41,617 nucleotides of DNA from Ferrithrix thermotolerans DSM 19514 (GTDB lineage: Bacteria; Actinomycetota; Acidimicrobiia; Acidimicrobiales; Ilumatobacteraceae). Location: contig CAMCZA010000004.1 of the NCBI GenBank assembly GCA_945885515.1, positions 1 through 41,617 on the forward strand, written 5' to 3'. The position numbers were made by a program, and so were the translations under genes. Position 1 is the first letter of the stretch. The number at the start of each line of letters is the position of its first letter. Positions 1-9,844 of this stretch are shown here, piece after piece. The notes beneath the pieces are model-generated. The model had not been told where the DNA came from, made no database searches, and saw only the letters and a program-made list of their open reading frames with translations.

Positions 1-623
1 CGCTGTTCTTGACGCCAACGGTTTGCAGATTCACGGTCGCAACTGCGCAACTCAACGATGTCATCGGGAGTATCAATGATCAAGTCATCACTGGACGCTA
101 CACAAGTCTTGCCGCTTGGAGCCGAACTCAGACCGGCTACCTGACGCTCAACTACTAGTCGATCCGTCAAATCGCCAGAATTAATCGCATCATCAATATC
201 ACCATAATAATTTCGACAGTATCTAACTGCTGTGGCGCCGAGTACAACCAAATTAAAGTGTGCGTTTCTTCGCACGAGCGGATCAAATGTCCACGAGATT
301 GCCGAAAGTTCGTTTTCTTTGGCCCATTGCCATTGATGCTCCTTGAGAGCTCGACCCACGCCAGAATTAGTTGCGTTGCTGACCACGCCGGTGACGTGTG
401 AGTGAAGTTTTCGATCGCCATTTCCTACGATCCCCAGTGACCCACCTACCAGTTGTTTTACACCGTTGATCAAGCTCGAAGCCAAACTCGCGTATCCACC
501 CGCATGAATAATTGCGATGATCACATCTGGTGGAATTGGCTCTGCCCCACCCCAAACAGCCGTCAACACCTGTGTGAGTTCTCTGGCTCGGTCTGGGTGG
601 TCAACAATCTCTACTTGCACCAT
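1..623 (-). CDS. Predicted GNAT-superfamily acetyltransferase-like protein (COG3375-like), C-terminus beyond window
   Basis: Reverse-strand open frame from ATG at 623 to window edge: MVQVEIVDHPDRARELTQVLTAVWGGAEPIPPDVIIAIIHAGGYASLA...GVVSNATNSGVGRALKEHQWQWAKENELSAISWTFDPLVRRNAHFNLVVLGA; not in ORF track because it is edge-truncated. Confidence 0.75.
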   Translation of the reverse strand, partial: MVQVEIVDHPDRARELTQVLTAVWGGAEPIPPDVIIAIIHAGGYASLASSLINGVKQLVGGSLGIVGNGDRKLHSHVTGVVSNATNSGVGRALKEHQWQWAKENELSAISWTFDPLVRRNAHFNLVVLGATAVRYCRNYYGDIDDAINSGDLTDRLVVERQVAGLSSAPSGKTCVASSDDLIIDTPDDIVELRSCDRESANRWRQEQ

Positions 624-660
624 TTGAATTAACACTACCCATTCGGCAATGATTGAAGCC

Positions 661-1296
661 ATGCCAGTTGAAGTCACAATCGTTAGCCACCCAGTTGCAG
701 CCGAGTCACTTACTCACCTCAGGGATGAAAATACTTCGAATCAATTTTTTCGCGCAGAGTTACGCAGACTTTCGTTGGTTGTGGTCGCCGAAGCAACTCG
801 CAACTTGCCAATAGTTGCGACGCGTGTGCAGACCCCACTTGCGCAAACCGACGGGACAGCGCTTGCGAGTCGTCCAGTTCTAGTTCCTATCTTGCGCGCA
901 GGACTTGGAATGTTGCCCGCCGCAATGGAGCTACTACCTGATGCCGACATTGCCGTAGTTGGTGTTCAACGAGATGAAAAAACTCATATGCCAAGTGAGT
1001 ATGTTGCAAAACTGCCGGCGCGACTTGATGGGCGTACATGTCTTGTGCTTGACCCGATGCTTGCAACTGGAGGATCACTTGCACATGCTTGCAAGATTCT
1101 CGCAGACCGAGGCGCACCGCAACCATTGACAATCGCTTGCGTTCTTGCAGCCCCGGAAGGGATCGAATTCTTGCGATCAACTGGTATGAATCTGCACATC
1201 GTCACTGCGTCAGTTGACAGCCATCTGAACGAACACGCATTTATCGTGCCTGGTCTTGGCGATGCTGGCGATCGTCAATTCGGACCCCCGCAGTAG
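661..1296 (+). CDS. upp: Uracil phosphoribosyltransferase
   Basis: ORF 649..1296; the likely start is the second Met (MPVEVTIVSHPVAAESLTHLRDENTS); PRPP-binding-like LVLDPMLATGGSLAHA motif. Confidence 0.93.
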   Translation: MPVEVTIVSHPVAAESLTHLRDENTSNQFFRAELRRLSLVVVAEATRNLPIVATRVQTPLAQTDGTALASRPVLVPILRAGLGMLPAAMELLPDADIAVVGVQRDEKTHMPSEYVAKLPARLDGRTCLVLDPMLATGGSLAHACKILADRGAPQPLTIACVLAAPEGIEFLRSTGMNLHIVTASVDSHLNEHAFIVPGLGDAGDRQFGPPQ

Positions 1297-1299
1297 TTA

Positions 1300-1313
1300 T
1301 CGCTGAGTAGCGA
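1300..1313. terminator. Small hairpin between convergent genes (possible terminator)
   Basis: TCGCT-gagt-AGCGA inverted repeat in the short gap between upp and pfkA; no clear U-tract. Confidence 0.25.
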
Positions 1314-1324
1314 CGCACTAAGCC

Positions 1325-2359
1325 TTAGCCAAAGAAGGTTGCAGCGACATCTGCAAATAGTGTGAGATCAATTGTTTTAGTTTGGTTTGCAGTAACAGAC
1401 ATATCGGTGCAGGTGATTTCACCAGACTTCAAGACGACCATTTGACCAAACAACTTTCTGTGCACCGCATCTACTGCGGCTAAACCAAAGCGCGTTGATA
1501 AAACGCGATCATAACTAGTTGGTGTTCCGCCCCGTTGAATGTGTCCGAGTTGAACAACTCGCGATTCAAAGCCTGTGCGCGCCGAGATTTCTGGAGCGAT
1601 TACATGAGCGATATCTCCAAGTTGCTCACGACCGTATCGATCAAGTTTTCTCTCGGGCATCTCAAAGGTGCCAGATTTTGGTCTCGCACCTTCGGCAACT
1701 ACAACTACCGATGCATAACGCCCACGATTATGGCGTCGCTTCACAATCTCAGAAACATCGTCAATGTCGAACGGCACTTCTGGGACCAAAATTGCAGTTG
1801 CTCCACCAGCGATTCCAGCGTGCAAGGCAATCCAACCAGCATCGCGACCCATCACCTCTACAACCATTACACGGTCATGACTTTCTGCAGTTGTGTGCAG
1901 ACGATCAATTGCATCAGTCGCGATTTGCACCGCGGTTTGAAAACCAAAGGTTGCATCGGTGCCGACAACATCATTATCAATAGTCTTTGGTACGCCAATC
2001 ATCGGTAAACCATGCTTGGTATGCAACATTGATGCAACTGTTAGTGAACCATTGCCACCGATCACGATTAGACCATCTAACTTCAAATCCTTAAAAGTCT
2101 GGGCGACGCGGTCAACTCCGTCTGGCTTATCAAATGGGCTGCCGCGACGAGTTCCGAGAATCGTTCCGCCTCTGGGCAAAATTCCGCGAACTGTGAGTGT
2201 GTCTAAGTTGATGTAACGCTGTTCGAGTACGCCGTCCCAAGAATCATAAAAACCGATGACAGTATCGCCACTAACATCCACCGCTTTACGCGTGATCGCA
2301 CGAATTACAGCGTTAAGACCAGGGCAATCTCCGCCACCAGTCAGGACACCGAATTTCAC
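1325..2359 (-). CDS. pfkA: 6-phosphofructokinase (G104/K124-type, predicted ATP-dependent)
   Basis: MKFGVLTGGGDCPGLNAVIRA, VIGGNGS, GVPKTIDNDVVGTDATFGF, VEVMGRDAGW motifs. Confidence 0.95.
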   Translation of the reverse strand: MKFGVLTGGGDCPGLNAVIRAITRKAVDVSGDTVIGFYDSWDGVLEQRYINLDTLTVRGILPRGGTILGTRRGSPFDKPDGVDRVAQTFKDLKLDGLIVIGGNGSLTVASMLHTKHGLPMIGVPKTIDNDVVGTDATFGFQTAVQIATDAIDRLHTTAESHDRVMVVEVMGRDAGWIALHAGIAGGATAILVPEVPFDIDDVSEIVKRRHNRGRYASVVVVAEGARPKSGTFEMPERKLDRYGREQLGDIAHVIAPEISARTGFESRVVQLGHIQRGGTPTSYDRVLSTRFGLAAVDAVHRKLFGQMVVLKSGEITCTDMSVTANQTKTIDLTLFADVAATFFG

Positions 2360-2377
2360 TTTTTGAGTGCCCGACTT

Positions 2378-3352
2378 CTAGTCGCCGACGCGACGAGCGT
2401 CTTCGACCAAATTGATCTGATAGATCACTTCGTCAAGCGCGTCAATTGCTGAGATTGTCGAAAATCGCAATGGATTTTCTGGCGTAACACAACTCGGCAC
2501 TGGTGCAAGCATCGTGCTCGGTTGAGGATGACAAAATTGAACAACGCTGTATCTTTCGCCAGTGAACTCAGGCGATGCAACAACTCGATGCCAGCCAATT
2601 GGTAAAACACCATTCGTAATTCGCTCAAGCATGATGCCAGAGTTAATGATCACGCGACCTTTCGGAGGCAATGCATCAATCCACTCACCTTTGTACTTCA
2701 CTTGCAGCCCAGGTGCTGTCGCGCGCGGCAGAGCAGTGATCAGATTTATGTCTCCGTGCTCAGCGGCCCAAACATGACCCTGTTCTGATAATTGCTTCAT
2801 TGGCGGATATCGAATCGCGCGCGTTAACGCCGAGCCATAACCGACCATTTCGTCAAAGAAATTTTCGTGACAGCCAATGCCCACGGCTATGATCCGCAAG
2901 AATCTTTTTTGTAGATCAATCATTGCGTCATGAAATTTAAATAACACATCAGTAATGCCCGGAATCACAGACTCGGGCAAGACAGGGTCTGGGTACGACT
3001 GCGGATAACGGCGACGAAGTGGATGACCGTGTGGAAGTGGCGTTGACCAGTTGAGCATCTCTTTCCAGTCGGGTTTGTCACTAGATGCTGCAGTCTCAAG
3101 CAAAACTCCGGTGTAACCGGTTTGACCATTCGTGCCGTGGGCGACAAATTGTTGCTTTTCTTCAACTGTTTTGGAGAAAAACTCGCGAAGCATTCCATAA
3201 GCGGTGTCGAGCAAATCTTCTGAGAGATCATGACTGGTGTAAACAAAGCCTGTTGCAAGACTTTTCATTACTCCATCGACGACTGCCTTGCGGGTCTGGG
3301 TTGAACCCTTTTCGAATCCAAGTAGATCAACGTCAAGAATGTCATGACTCAC
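2378..3352 (-). CDS. 2-oxoglutarate/Fe(II)-dependent dioxygenase, isopenicillin N synthase-like
   Basis: DIOX_N-like N-terminus; HGD (EHGDINLITAL) and distal H (IGWHRVVASPE) with R-x-S (ERYSVVQF). Confidence 0.85.
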   Translation of the reverse strand: MSHDILDVDLLGFEKGSTQTRKAVVDGVMKSLATGFVYTSHDLSEDLLDTAYGMLREFFSKTVEEKQQFVAHGTNGQTGYTGVLLETAASSDKPDWKEMLNWSTPLPHGHPLRRRYPQSYPDPVLPESVIPGITDVLFKFHDAMIDLQKRFLRIIAVGIGCHENFFDEMVGYGSALTRAIRYPPMKQLSEQGHVWAAEHGDINLITALPRATAPGLQVKYKGEWIDALPPKGRVIINSGIMLERITNGVLPIGWHRVVASPEFTGERYSVVQFCHPQPSTMLAPVPSCVTPENPLRFSTISAIDALDEVIYQINLVEDARRVGD

Positions 3353-3404
3353 AACAACACGCTATTGGCAGTCTTTATGTTTTTAATTGCTGTGCTTGGT
3401 GGCG

Positions 3405-4622
3405 TTATCTGAGCAAATCTTGGTTATCGCGCAGAAACTGCGTACCCACTCGCCCTCCGCCCTGCCAAGTCGGCTCATCGGAATACTTGATTACGAGATC
3501 TAGATATCGTTGCTGTAACAGTTCATCTTCTCGTGTGGTTTCCCAAGTGCCGTCAATTCGAGCATTCATCTCTTCGCACGCCGCAAAGATCTCATCGGCG
3601 GTGTTCTTGACCAACTCAACTCCTAAACGCGCCTGATGGCGCTCATCGGAATATTCAGATCTCATTTTCAACATCTCAGAAACTGTTGCCATTCGGTTTT
3701 CTTCTTTAATCAAAACCCTTTGAAATATCATGATGTCACCAGCAATTTGGGTTCTACGAATATCGTAAGTGTCTCCATGAACATTAGGCAAATTGAAAAG
3801 CCACCGAAACCAAACTATTCCTGTGGCACCAGTAAAAATAAACTTACAGCGAGAAGCCAAATAGACGTCTAAAAAATCTGAGCGATCATTTATCGCGTAA
3901 TCAATAGTGTTTGGAAAAAGCTGCGAATCAATTTTTGTTGTTAAATCTTTTCCCATTCGAATAACTGGAATGCCTGCCACACAATATCTTTCAGCAACAA
4001 CTTGGTACACCTGCTCGTCAGCATTTCTCACATTTCGAGGCTTGATAACGGCACCTTCTCTTTGGCGAGCCAAATAATAGGATCCGGACCTAGTTGCGAA
4101 ACAGACAAAGCTCTGACCTGGAGCAATTCCAATTGACTTTAGAAAACCTTCGCCTTTTATAATATCGTCGGCATGAAAATCCACACTGGGCTTGTCTGAT
4201 TGCCAAATTGGATCAGATTGATTTTCAAGAAGATTGGTTTTGCTAACCACCACATGGGACGCCCACCAAATGAGTCTTCTTCGAAATTTTCGTTCGTTCC
4301 CGTAGATCTTTACGATTTGGTCGTACATTTCTCGAATTTGTGAGTTCGCATCTACCGACAGATTCAGAACAATCGCGCGCGCTAAAGAGCCTTGAACAAT
4401 GCGGCGACGAATCTCGGGTTCCAGCGGAGCTATGAATCGCGATATCACGGGAGATTCACCAATCAGTAAGACTTCCTTCCTGCGAAATTTAAGCCAAGGA
4501 ATTACGAACATTAACAAGGGTGCGAGAACAATGAGTTCAAGGATGTGGCGCAAGATCCAGCGACCTAGTGGTTGTTGTACTCCTGCAAATTTGTTGCGAA
4601 TAAATGCTGGAATCATTAGCAA
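3405..4622 (-). CDS. Putative glycosyltransferase, TIGR04372-like
   Basis: 405 aa; SFVCFATRSGSYY, RYCVAGIPVIRMGKDL, FLDVYLASRCKFIFTGATG resembles TIGR04372-type proteins; N-terminal hydrophobic segment. Confidence 0.5.
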   Translation of the reverse strand: MLMIPAFIRNKFAGVQQPLGRWILRHILELIVLAPLLMFVIPWLKFRRKEVLLIGESPVISRFIAPLEPEIRRRIVQGSLARAIVLNLSVDANSQIREMYDQIVKIYGNERKFRRRLIWWASHVVVSKTNLLENQSDPIWQSDKPSVDFHADDIIKGEGFLKSIGIAPGQSFVCFATRSGSYYLARQREGAVIKPRNVRNADEQVYQVVAERYCVAGIPVIRMGKDLTTKIDSQLFPNTIDYAINDRSDFLDVYLASRCKFIFTGATGIVWFRWLFNLPNVHGDTYDIRRTQIAGDIMIFQRVLIKEENRMATVSEMLKMRSEYSDERHQARLGVELVKNTADEIFAACEEMNARIDGTWETTREDELLQQRYLDLVIKYSDEPTWQGGGRVGTQFLRDNQDLLR

Positions 4623-4697
4623 AACATTAGCTGATCAATCTCATTACAAGATCTAGTCGTTAAGATTTGGATGTTAAAATAATCTTTCGCAAGTTTT

Positions 4698-4772
4698 GCG
4701 GGTGTAGCTCAATGGCTAGAGTCCGAGTTTTCCAAACTCGTTATGCGGGTTCGATCCCCGTCACCCGCTCCA
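4698..4772 (+). tRNA. tRNA-Gly (anticodon TCC), CCA encoded
   Basis: Acceptor GCGGGTG/CACCCGC; anticodon stem CGAGT/ACTCG with loop TTTCCAA; T-arm GCGGG-TTCGATC-CCCGT; followed by TCCA. Confidence 0.95.
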
Positions 4773-4806
4773 AAAAATAAACTTCAATCATCCACGAGGA
4801 CTGCTG

Positions 4807-5628
4807 TTGACCTACCGTAATTTTGACGAAGAGTCGCTTGAACGCGAGTACACTCCGGCATCGCGTATTGAAAATATTCAAGTTTATTTAGATAGTTATA
4901 AGGAACGGGGTATGCTTGCCCGCAGAGAATTTTCTCACGAAAAGTTGATTTACGGTGAACATCCCGATGAATGGCTGTGGTATGCCCCAAAGGCTGAGAC
5001 CAAAAGCAGACGATTAGTTGTTTTTGTCCACGGCGGTTTTTGGCGGCGCCTATCTGCAGATGACGGCACTTTTTTGACACCAAAGTTTCATGAGTTCGGG
5101 CAAAACTTTGCATCAATTAATTATTCACTTTGTCCAACCGAAAGCTTAGAAACTCTCGTTGACCAAACATCTCGTGCGATTGATTATCTGGTGACGCGAC
5201 ATGACGCTAAAAACATGACCTTAATCGGTCATTCGGCGGGAGCACATCTAATCGCAATGGCGATGTGTCGGTTCTCGGCACCAGAATTTGCGAGCGCCTT
5301 ATTTGTTTCGGGTATTTTTGACCTCGAACCCATCAGCCAGATGTCGGTGAACGATGCTGTTCAACTCGATCTCGCTAGCGCTCATAGGTTCTCACCAATT
5401 CACTTCGTCAGTCAGGCAAAAAATACACCAGTTGGAATTATTTGGGGAGAAAACGAGACCGGTGAATTCAAACGACAATCACTTGATTTCGCGTCATCTT
5501 GGTCGAGCATTGCGGGGCACTCAACGGCAAATTCTCTTGAGATTTCACTTCGCAATCACTTCGATGTCCTTGATGATTTAACTGAACCGACAATAATTCA
5601 ATTGATCAACTCTAAATTGAACGAGTAA
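4807..5628 (+). CDS. Alpha/beta hydrolase, kynurenine formamidase (arylformamidase)-like
   Basis: HGGFW oxyanion-hole motif (VVFVHGGFWRR), GHSAG nucleophile elbow; TTG start. Confidence 0.75.
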   Translation: MTYRNFDEESLEREYTPASRIENIQVYLDSYKERGMLARREFSHEKLIYGEHPDEWLWYAPKAETKSRRLVVFVHGGFWRRLSADDGTFLTPKFHEFGQNFASINYSLCPTESLETLVDQTSRAIDYLVTRHDAKNMTLIGHSAGAHLIAMAMCRFSAPEFASALFVSGIFDLEPISQMSVNDAVQLDLASAHRFSPIHFVSQAKNTPVGIIWGENETGEFKRQSLDFASSWSSIAGHSTANSLEISLRNHFDVLDDLTEPTIIQLINSKLNE

Positions 5629-7901
5629 ATAACTACCGCTGGATTGCGGTAAACCTCCTCTGCACATCGCTCAACGAATTTTGCCTTAGCAGAAGACAAA
5701 TCAAGCAGGAAGAAATCAACACCACTTTGCCGCATCAATTTAACGGAAGCACATGACCCTGACCGAATGAAGTCCTCAAATGCCTTTCGCCTTGCTGATC
5801 CATTAGAACTATGTAAACCCGCCAGCCGCACGGTGTCTGGAAAACCCGCAAATTCTCTGAACCCTGACATCATAGAAACTGGATGTTGCCAAAAATTTGA
5901 TGCAAGTATTTGAGAAGACTCAGCATTTTTAGTGAGCCAAAACACTGCGGTTCTATAATCAGACGTGACGGTACTCTGCAAATCTTTGTTTCGCCATTCA
6001 GTTTGTTGGTTATTGACTTTTGAAGTGAAATTCAAACCAGAAATAATTAGACCAACAAACACCAAAGAGCCGAATGCATACAACAAAAATACATTTAGGG
6101 ATCCTTGAGATCGCAAGTCAGTAACGCATCCACAAATTAAAGCGCTGGCAAGCAAAATTACAAGAAACGGCAGCGACGGTCGCAAGCTCGTCCACAAGGG
6201 TGTAAAAAATTGGTCGGAAACATTAACATCGAAATTGCGTGCGACTGCTGTCATAACAAGTGACAAAAGCAAAATCAAACTAGCCCACTGAATTAAAATC
6301 TTTCGGCTATGGGCGCTTAAGCCAAAATTAATTGCGCTTGCTAACCCAAAGAGCAAACTTAACACCGTTATCAACTGAAAAGCGTAAAGGGTATTATCGG
6401 TACCGCTAACGATGCCCGCTCCATCACCTTGGGCAACACACATTTGCGCCAGCGATATTACATATGCACCGCTTATGAACCACATTATTTTCGTGTCTTT
6501 ATTTTGCTTATGCTTTAGGAAATGAACGTTTAATAATGTAAGAAAGCCAATTCCTCCAAGCGAAAGAATCGAAAGAAACAAAATAGGTAGATACTTAATG
6601 AAAGGACCATTATAAATCTGATCCAATTCCGAGCTAGCTAGCCACCCTGGTCGACGAATCACACTTGGTGAACCATTCATCGGGTTACCGTAAAAAAATA
6701 ATCCTGATATAAAAGTGACCGATAAAACTATAGATCCAAAGCCGAGAATCTTTATTCGTTTTGTTGGCTCAGTAAAAAATTGAAAAAGCGACATCGACCC
6801 CAACCCGAAGGCCAGCACGAGACCAGTCGAACTTTTAGAGCCAATCGCACCAAAAAGAATTATTGAAAACAAGATAAAATTCGAACTTTGCGAACGATCC
6901 TGTATTGTCTCAACCATCAACAAACAACTCAAACCAAACAACAACGAAAAGAATTGACTAAACGAATTGGCTTGAAAAACATGAAATCCAAAGCCTCGAA
7001 AAACTTTCTCGGTATCAAACAAGAAAACGGCGATCAATACATACACTGTGACGACTGAATTTTTCAGTACAGATTTAATTACCTGGAAACTCAAAATCGA
7101 ACAAACAAACGCGACGACTATTGGCGCGAAGAGTGGTAAAAACTCCGTGACTTGCATAAAAGTCAACTTTGACGCCAAACCAGTCCATGCAAAGGAGAAC
7201 CAGTGATAGGAAATACTTTCGCCCAGAAGCATCGGATTATGGGACAAACCCCACTTTCCGATACTGAACGACCAAATTTCAGCGAAAGAGTCGTCTGGGA
7301 ACCAAGGCCGATTTGGTCTTGTGCCAAGAACTCTTATCCAACAAAATAAGCCCGATAACGAAAATAGGGCAAGCACTATTACACGAAAAAATAAAGACTT
7401 TGAAGCAAAAAACTTATGACCTAGAAACAGAATCGTCAGAAAAATCGCGACATACAACGTCCAAAACCACTCGGGGGCCAACCCGAATAGTGCCGCGACT
7501 GCCAACCATTTAACTGCTTTTGGTTCTTCAATTCTCTCTTCCACCAAATTTTGCTTTGGTTGAATTCGCCAAACAAAGCAGGAAAAAATTAAAAGAGCGA
7601 ACTGGCTAAAGATTGCGAGTATTAGTCCCGTATATGTGAGGACAATGACATAACTAATTGTCGTAAGAGTGGCGCCCAGACAAAAACCCAATCCGACTCG
7701 AGAAAGTATGGGCAACCTATCCAGAGATTTCAAGACCAATAAAATTGTGGTTCCAACAAATGTCTGCGCTAAAACTAAGAGCACTGTCAGTCCTGCCCCG
7801 AGCAGATCAAACCTTGTCAATAGCAGCAACAGCAACAGCCAGAACAACAGTTGTCTATGAGTGTTCGTGAGCACATTGACTTTTCTAAGCTCCAACCTCA
7901 T
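5598..7901 (-). CDS. Large polytopic membrane protein of unknown function
   Basis: 767 aa with many hydrophobic segments and a soluble C-terminal portion; GT-C-like layout is only a guess. Confidence 0.6.
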   Translation of the reverse strand: MRLELRKVNVLTNTHRQLLFWLLLLLLLTRFDLLGAGLTVLLVLAQTFVGTTILLVLKSLDRLPILSRVGLGFCLGATLTTISYVIVLTYTGLILAIFSQFALLIFSCFVWRIQPKQNLVEERIEEPKAVKWLAVAALFGLAPEWFWTLYVAIFLTILFLGHKFFASKSLFFRVIVLALFSLSGLFCWIRVLGTRPNRPWFPDDSFAEIWSFSIGKWGLSHNPMLLGESISYHWFSFAWTGLASKLTFMQVTEFLPLFAPIVVAFVCSILSFQVIKSVLKNSVVTVYVLIAVFLFDTEKVFRGFGFHVFQANSFSQFFSLLFGLSCLLMVETIQDRSQSSNFILFSIILFGAIGSKSSTGLVLAFGLGSMSLFQFFTEPTKRIKILGFGSIVLSVTFISGLFFYGNPMNGSPSVIRRPGWLASSELDQIYNGPFIKYLPILFLSILSLGGIGFLTLLNVHFLKHKQNKDTKIMWFISGAYVISLAQMCVAQGDGAGIVSGTDNTLYAFQLITVLSLLFGLASAINFGLSAHSRKILIQWASLILLLSLVMTAVARNFDVNVSDQFFTPLWTSLRPSLPFLVILLASALICGCVTDLRSQGSLNVFLLYAFGSLVFVGLIISGLNFTSKVNNQQTEWRNKDLQSTVTSDYRTAVFWLTKNAESSQILASNFWQHPVSMMSGFREFAGFPDTVRLAGLHSSNGSARRKAFEDFIRSGSCASVKLMRQSGVDFFLLDLSSAKAKFVERCAEEVYRNPAVVIYSFNLELIN

Positions 7902-7960
7902 TAGGTCAAAACTCTAGTCGCAACTCAACCGAAATTAATCTGCTGGATTAGATTTGGCAG

Positions 7961-8866
7961 GTGCATAAGAATCCAAATCTGCTGGGTGTAGGGCTGATAT
8001 TGATAAGCAGCATTGGATTTGGACTTTCTCCAACATTTGCCAACTTTGCATATGACAACGGTGCAAGCGTTGTCGGCACCCTGCTGGCGCGCTTTGTGGT
8101 TGCGACGGTGCTGATGCTTGTAGTCAGAAAACTGTTTTCCCGTGATGCATCTTGGCCAAAGCCGATGGTCTTTACAAAATTGTTCTTGCTGGGTGCTTTC
8201 GGATATTTCATTGCCACTTTGCTTTACTTCACCGCACTGAAAAATATTGATAGCGGACTGGCGATCATTATCGTCTCATGTGGGCCAGTGATTGTTGTGT
8301 TGTTGTCGTGGTGGTTGCTCGGCACCAAACCCAGTCGAATCATTGTTGTATGCCTAGCTTCGACATTTATCGGAGTCGCAATCGCCGCTGGGCAAGTTGG
8401 CAGCGGTGACACATTTAGCATCGTTCTTGTCTTAATTGTCGCGGTTGAATATTCGTTTTATGTAGTTTTTAGTTCGCAAGTCTTGCCACAAGTTGATCTG
8501 CTTACTGGTGTCACGATCGTGATGTTTGGCGCAGCCAGTTCATTCGTAATTTATTTTTTCGCAGCGCCATCTTCAGTTCCACTGGATTTTCCAAATACAG
8601 CAATTGGCTGGATTAGTGTTTTGATGCTGGCAGCAGTCGCGACTGTTATCCCAACAGCATTTTTATACGCGGGCATGAAACTAATCGGCACGGGCAAAAC
8701 AGCAGTACTGCAAACATTTGAACCCGTATCTTCAATCGTTGCTGGCGTAGTGTTTCTTGGCGAGCCTTTGACTACACCTCGTGTCATAGGCGCAATATTT
8801 GTGATTGGCGCAGTTGCTTTGCTTGCGGCCTCAGAATCTCGCAATGGATCGTCAATAGCCCACTAG
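7961..8866 (+). CDS. EamA/DMT-family transporter
   Basis: About 10 TM segments; C-terminal ALLQTFEPVSSIVAGVVFLGEPLTTPRVIGAIFVIGAV-like EamA repeat; GTG start. Confidence 0.88.
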   Translation: MHKNPNLLGVGLILISSIGFGLSPTFANFAYDNGASVVGTLLARFVVATVLMLVVRKLFSRDASWPKPMVFTKLFLLGAFGYFIATLLYFTALKNIDSGLAIIIVSCGPVIVVLLSWWLLGTKPSRIIVVCLASTFIGVAIAAGQVGSGDTFSIVLVLIVAVEYSFYVVFSSQVLPQVDLLTGVTIVMFGAASSFVIYFFAAPSSVPLDFPNTAIGWISVLMLAAVATVIPTAFLYAGMKLIGTGKTAVLQTFEPVSSIVAGVVFLGEPLTTPRVIGAIFVIGAVALLAASESRNGSSIAH

Positions 8867-8892
8867 AAGTAAGCGGCGATACCGTTAAAGCG

Positions 8893-9825
8893 ATGTCAAA
8901 TTCTCTTTGCGTGATTGGTGATTTTGCGTGGGATGTTTTGATCCGCACGAACAACAACCTGCTTAAAGGCGGCGACTCATTCGGCGAGGTGATGCTTACC
9001 CCAGGCGGCAGTGCTGCGAACTTGGCGGTGTGGGCTCAGCGATGCGGTCTTGAGACCCACTTCATCGGCAAGATCGGCCGAGACCGATTCGGTCAACTTG
9101 CTCGCGAAGATCTTGAAAGCGAGTCGGTCATCCATCATCTTGTTGAGACCGAAGCACACAAAACAGGAAGTGTCGCTGTTTTCGTCGATCAAACTGGGGA
9201 GCGAAGCATGGTCTCTGGGCACGGAGCAGATTTTTATCTGATCCCATCTGAATTGCCAAAGCAAGTTATTTTATCTGCAAATCATTTGCACCTGACTGCA
9301 TGGAGTTTTTTCACTGATCCTCCGAGATCAGCGTCACGCACGGCAGCACAAATCGCACGGCAACAGGGACTAACCATTTCGTTTGATCCAGCCTCATTTC
9401 AAATGATTCAAGAAATGGGCATTGATCAGTTTTTGTCTTGGACCAAAGACCTTGACATCAGTATTCTCTTTCCAAATTACGATGAAGGTCGGGTTCTCAC
9501 AGGTTGTGACGATCCACAGGATATTGTCAGGTCTCTCGCCAAAATATATAACGATGCGTTAATTATTTTAAAACTTGACGCCGATGGCGCTCTCGTCTTT
9601 GATGGCACGACCACGACGCAAATTGCTCCCGCAACAAATAATTTGGTTGATGCAACAGGTGCGGGAGACTCGTTTGCTGGAGCATTTCTCGCCCACTATT
9701 TGCAGTCAAATTCTGCGGTTGATGCCGCGAACTTTGCCACCAAAGTTGCAGCCTGGGTCATTGAACATCTGGGCGCCCGCCCAACGCCTGACGGCCGCTT
9801 AAAACAAATTATCAAAAACCGATAA
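8893..9825 (+). CDS. PfkB-family carbohydrate kinase
   Basis: PGGSAANLAVWAQRCGLETHFIGKIGRDRFG and DATGAGDSFAGAF signatures. Confidence 0.92.
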   Translation: MSNSLCVIGDFAWDVLIRTNNNLLKGGDSFGEVMLTPGGSAANLAVWAQRCGLETHFIGKIGRDRFGQLAREDLESESVIHHLVETEAHKTGSVAVFVDQTGERSMVSGHGADFYLIPSELPKQVILSANHLHLTAWSFFTDPPRSASRTAAQIARQQGLTISFDPASFQMIQEMGIDQFLSWTKDLDISILFPNYDEGRVLTGCDDPQDIVRSLAKIYNDALIILKLDADGALVFDGTTTTQIAPATNNLVDATGAGDSFAGAFLAHYLQSNSAVDAANFATKVAAWVIEHLGARPTPDGRLKQIIKNR

Positions 9826-9829
9826 TTAA

Positions 9830-9844
9830 CGCAGACTATCTGCG
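9830..9844. terminator. Hairpin between convergent genes (possible bidirectional terminator)
   Basis: Perfect CGCAGA-cta-TCTGCG inverted repeat overlapping the minus-strand stop codon. Confidence 0.35.

Noticed and set aside
1535-2008. Plus-strand 157-aa ORF opposite pfkA
   Set aside because: Antisense to strongly conserved pfkA; no recognisable domain.
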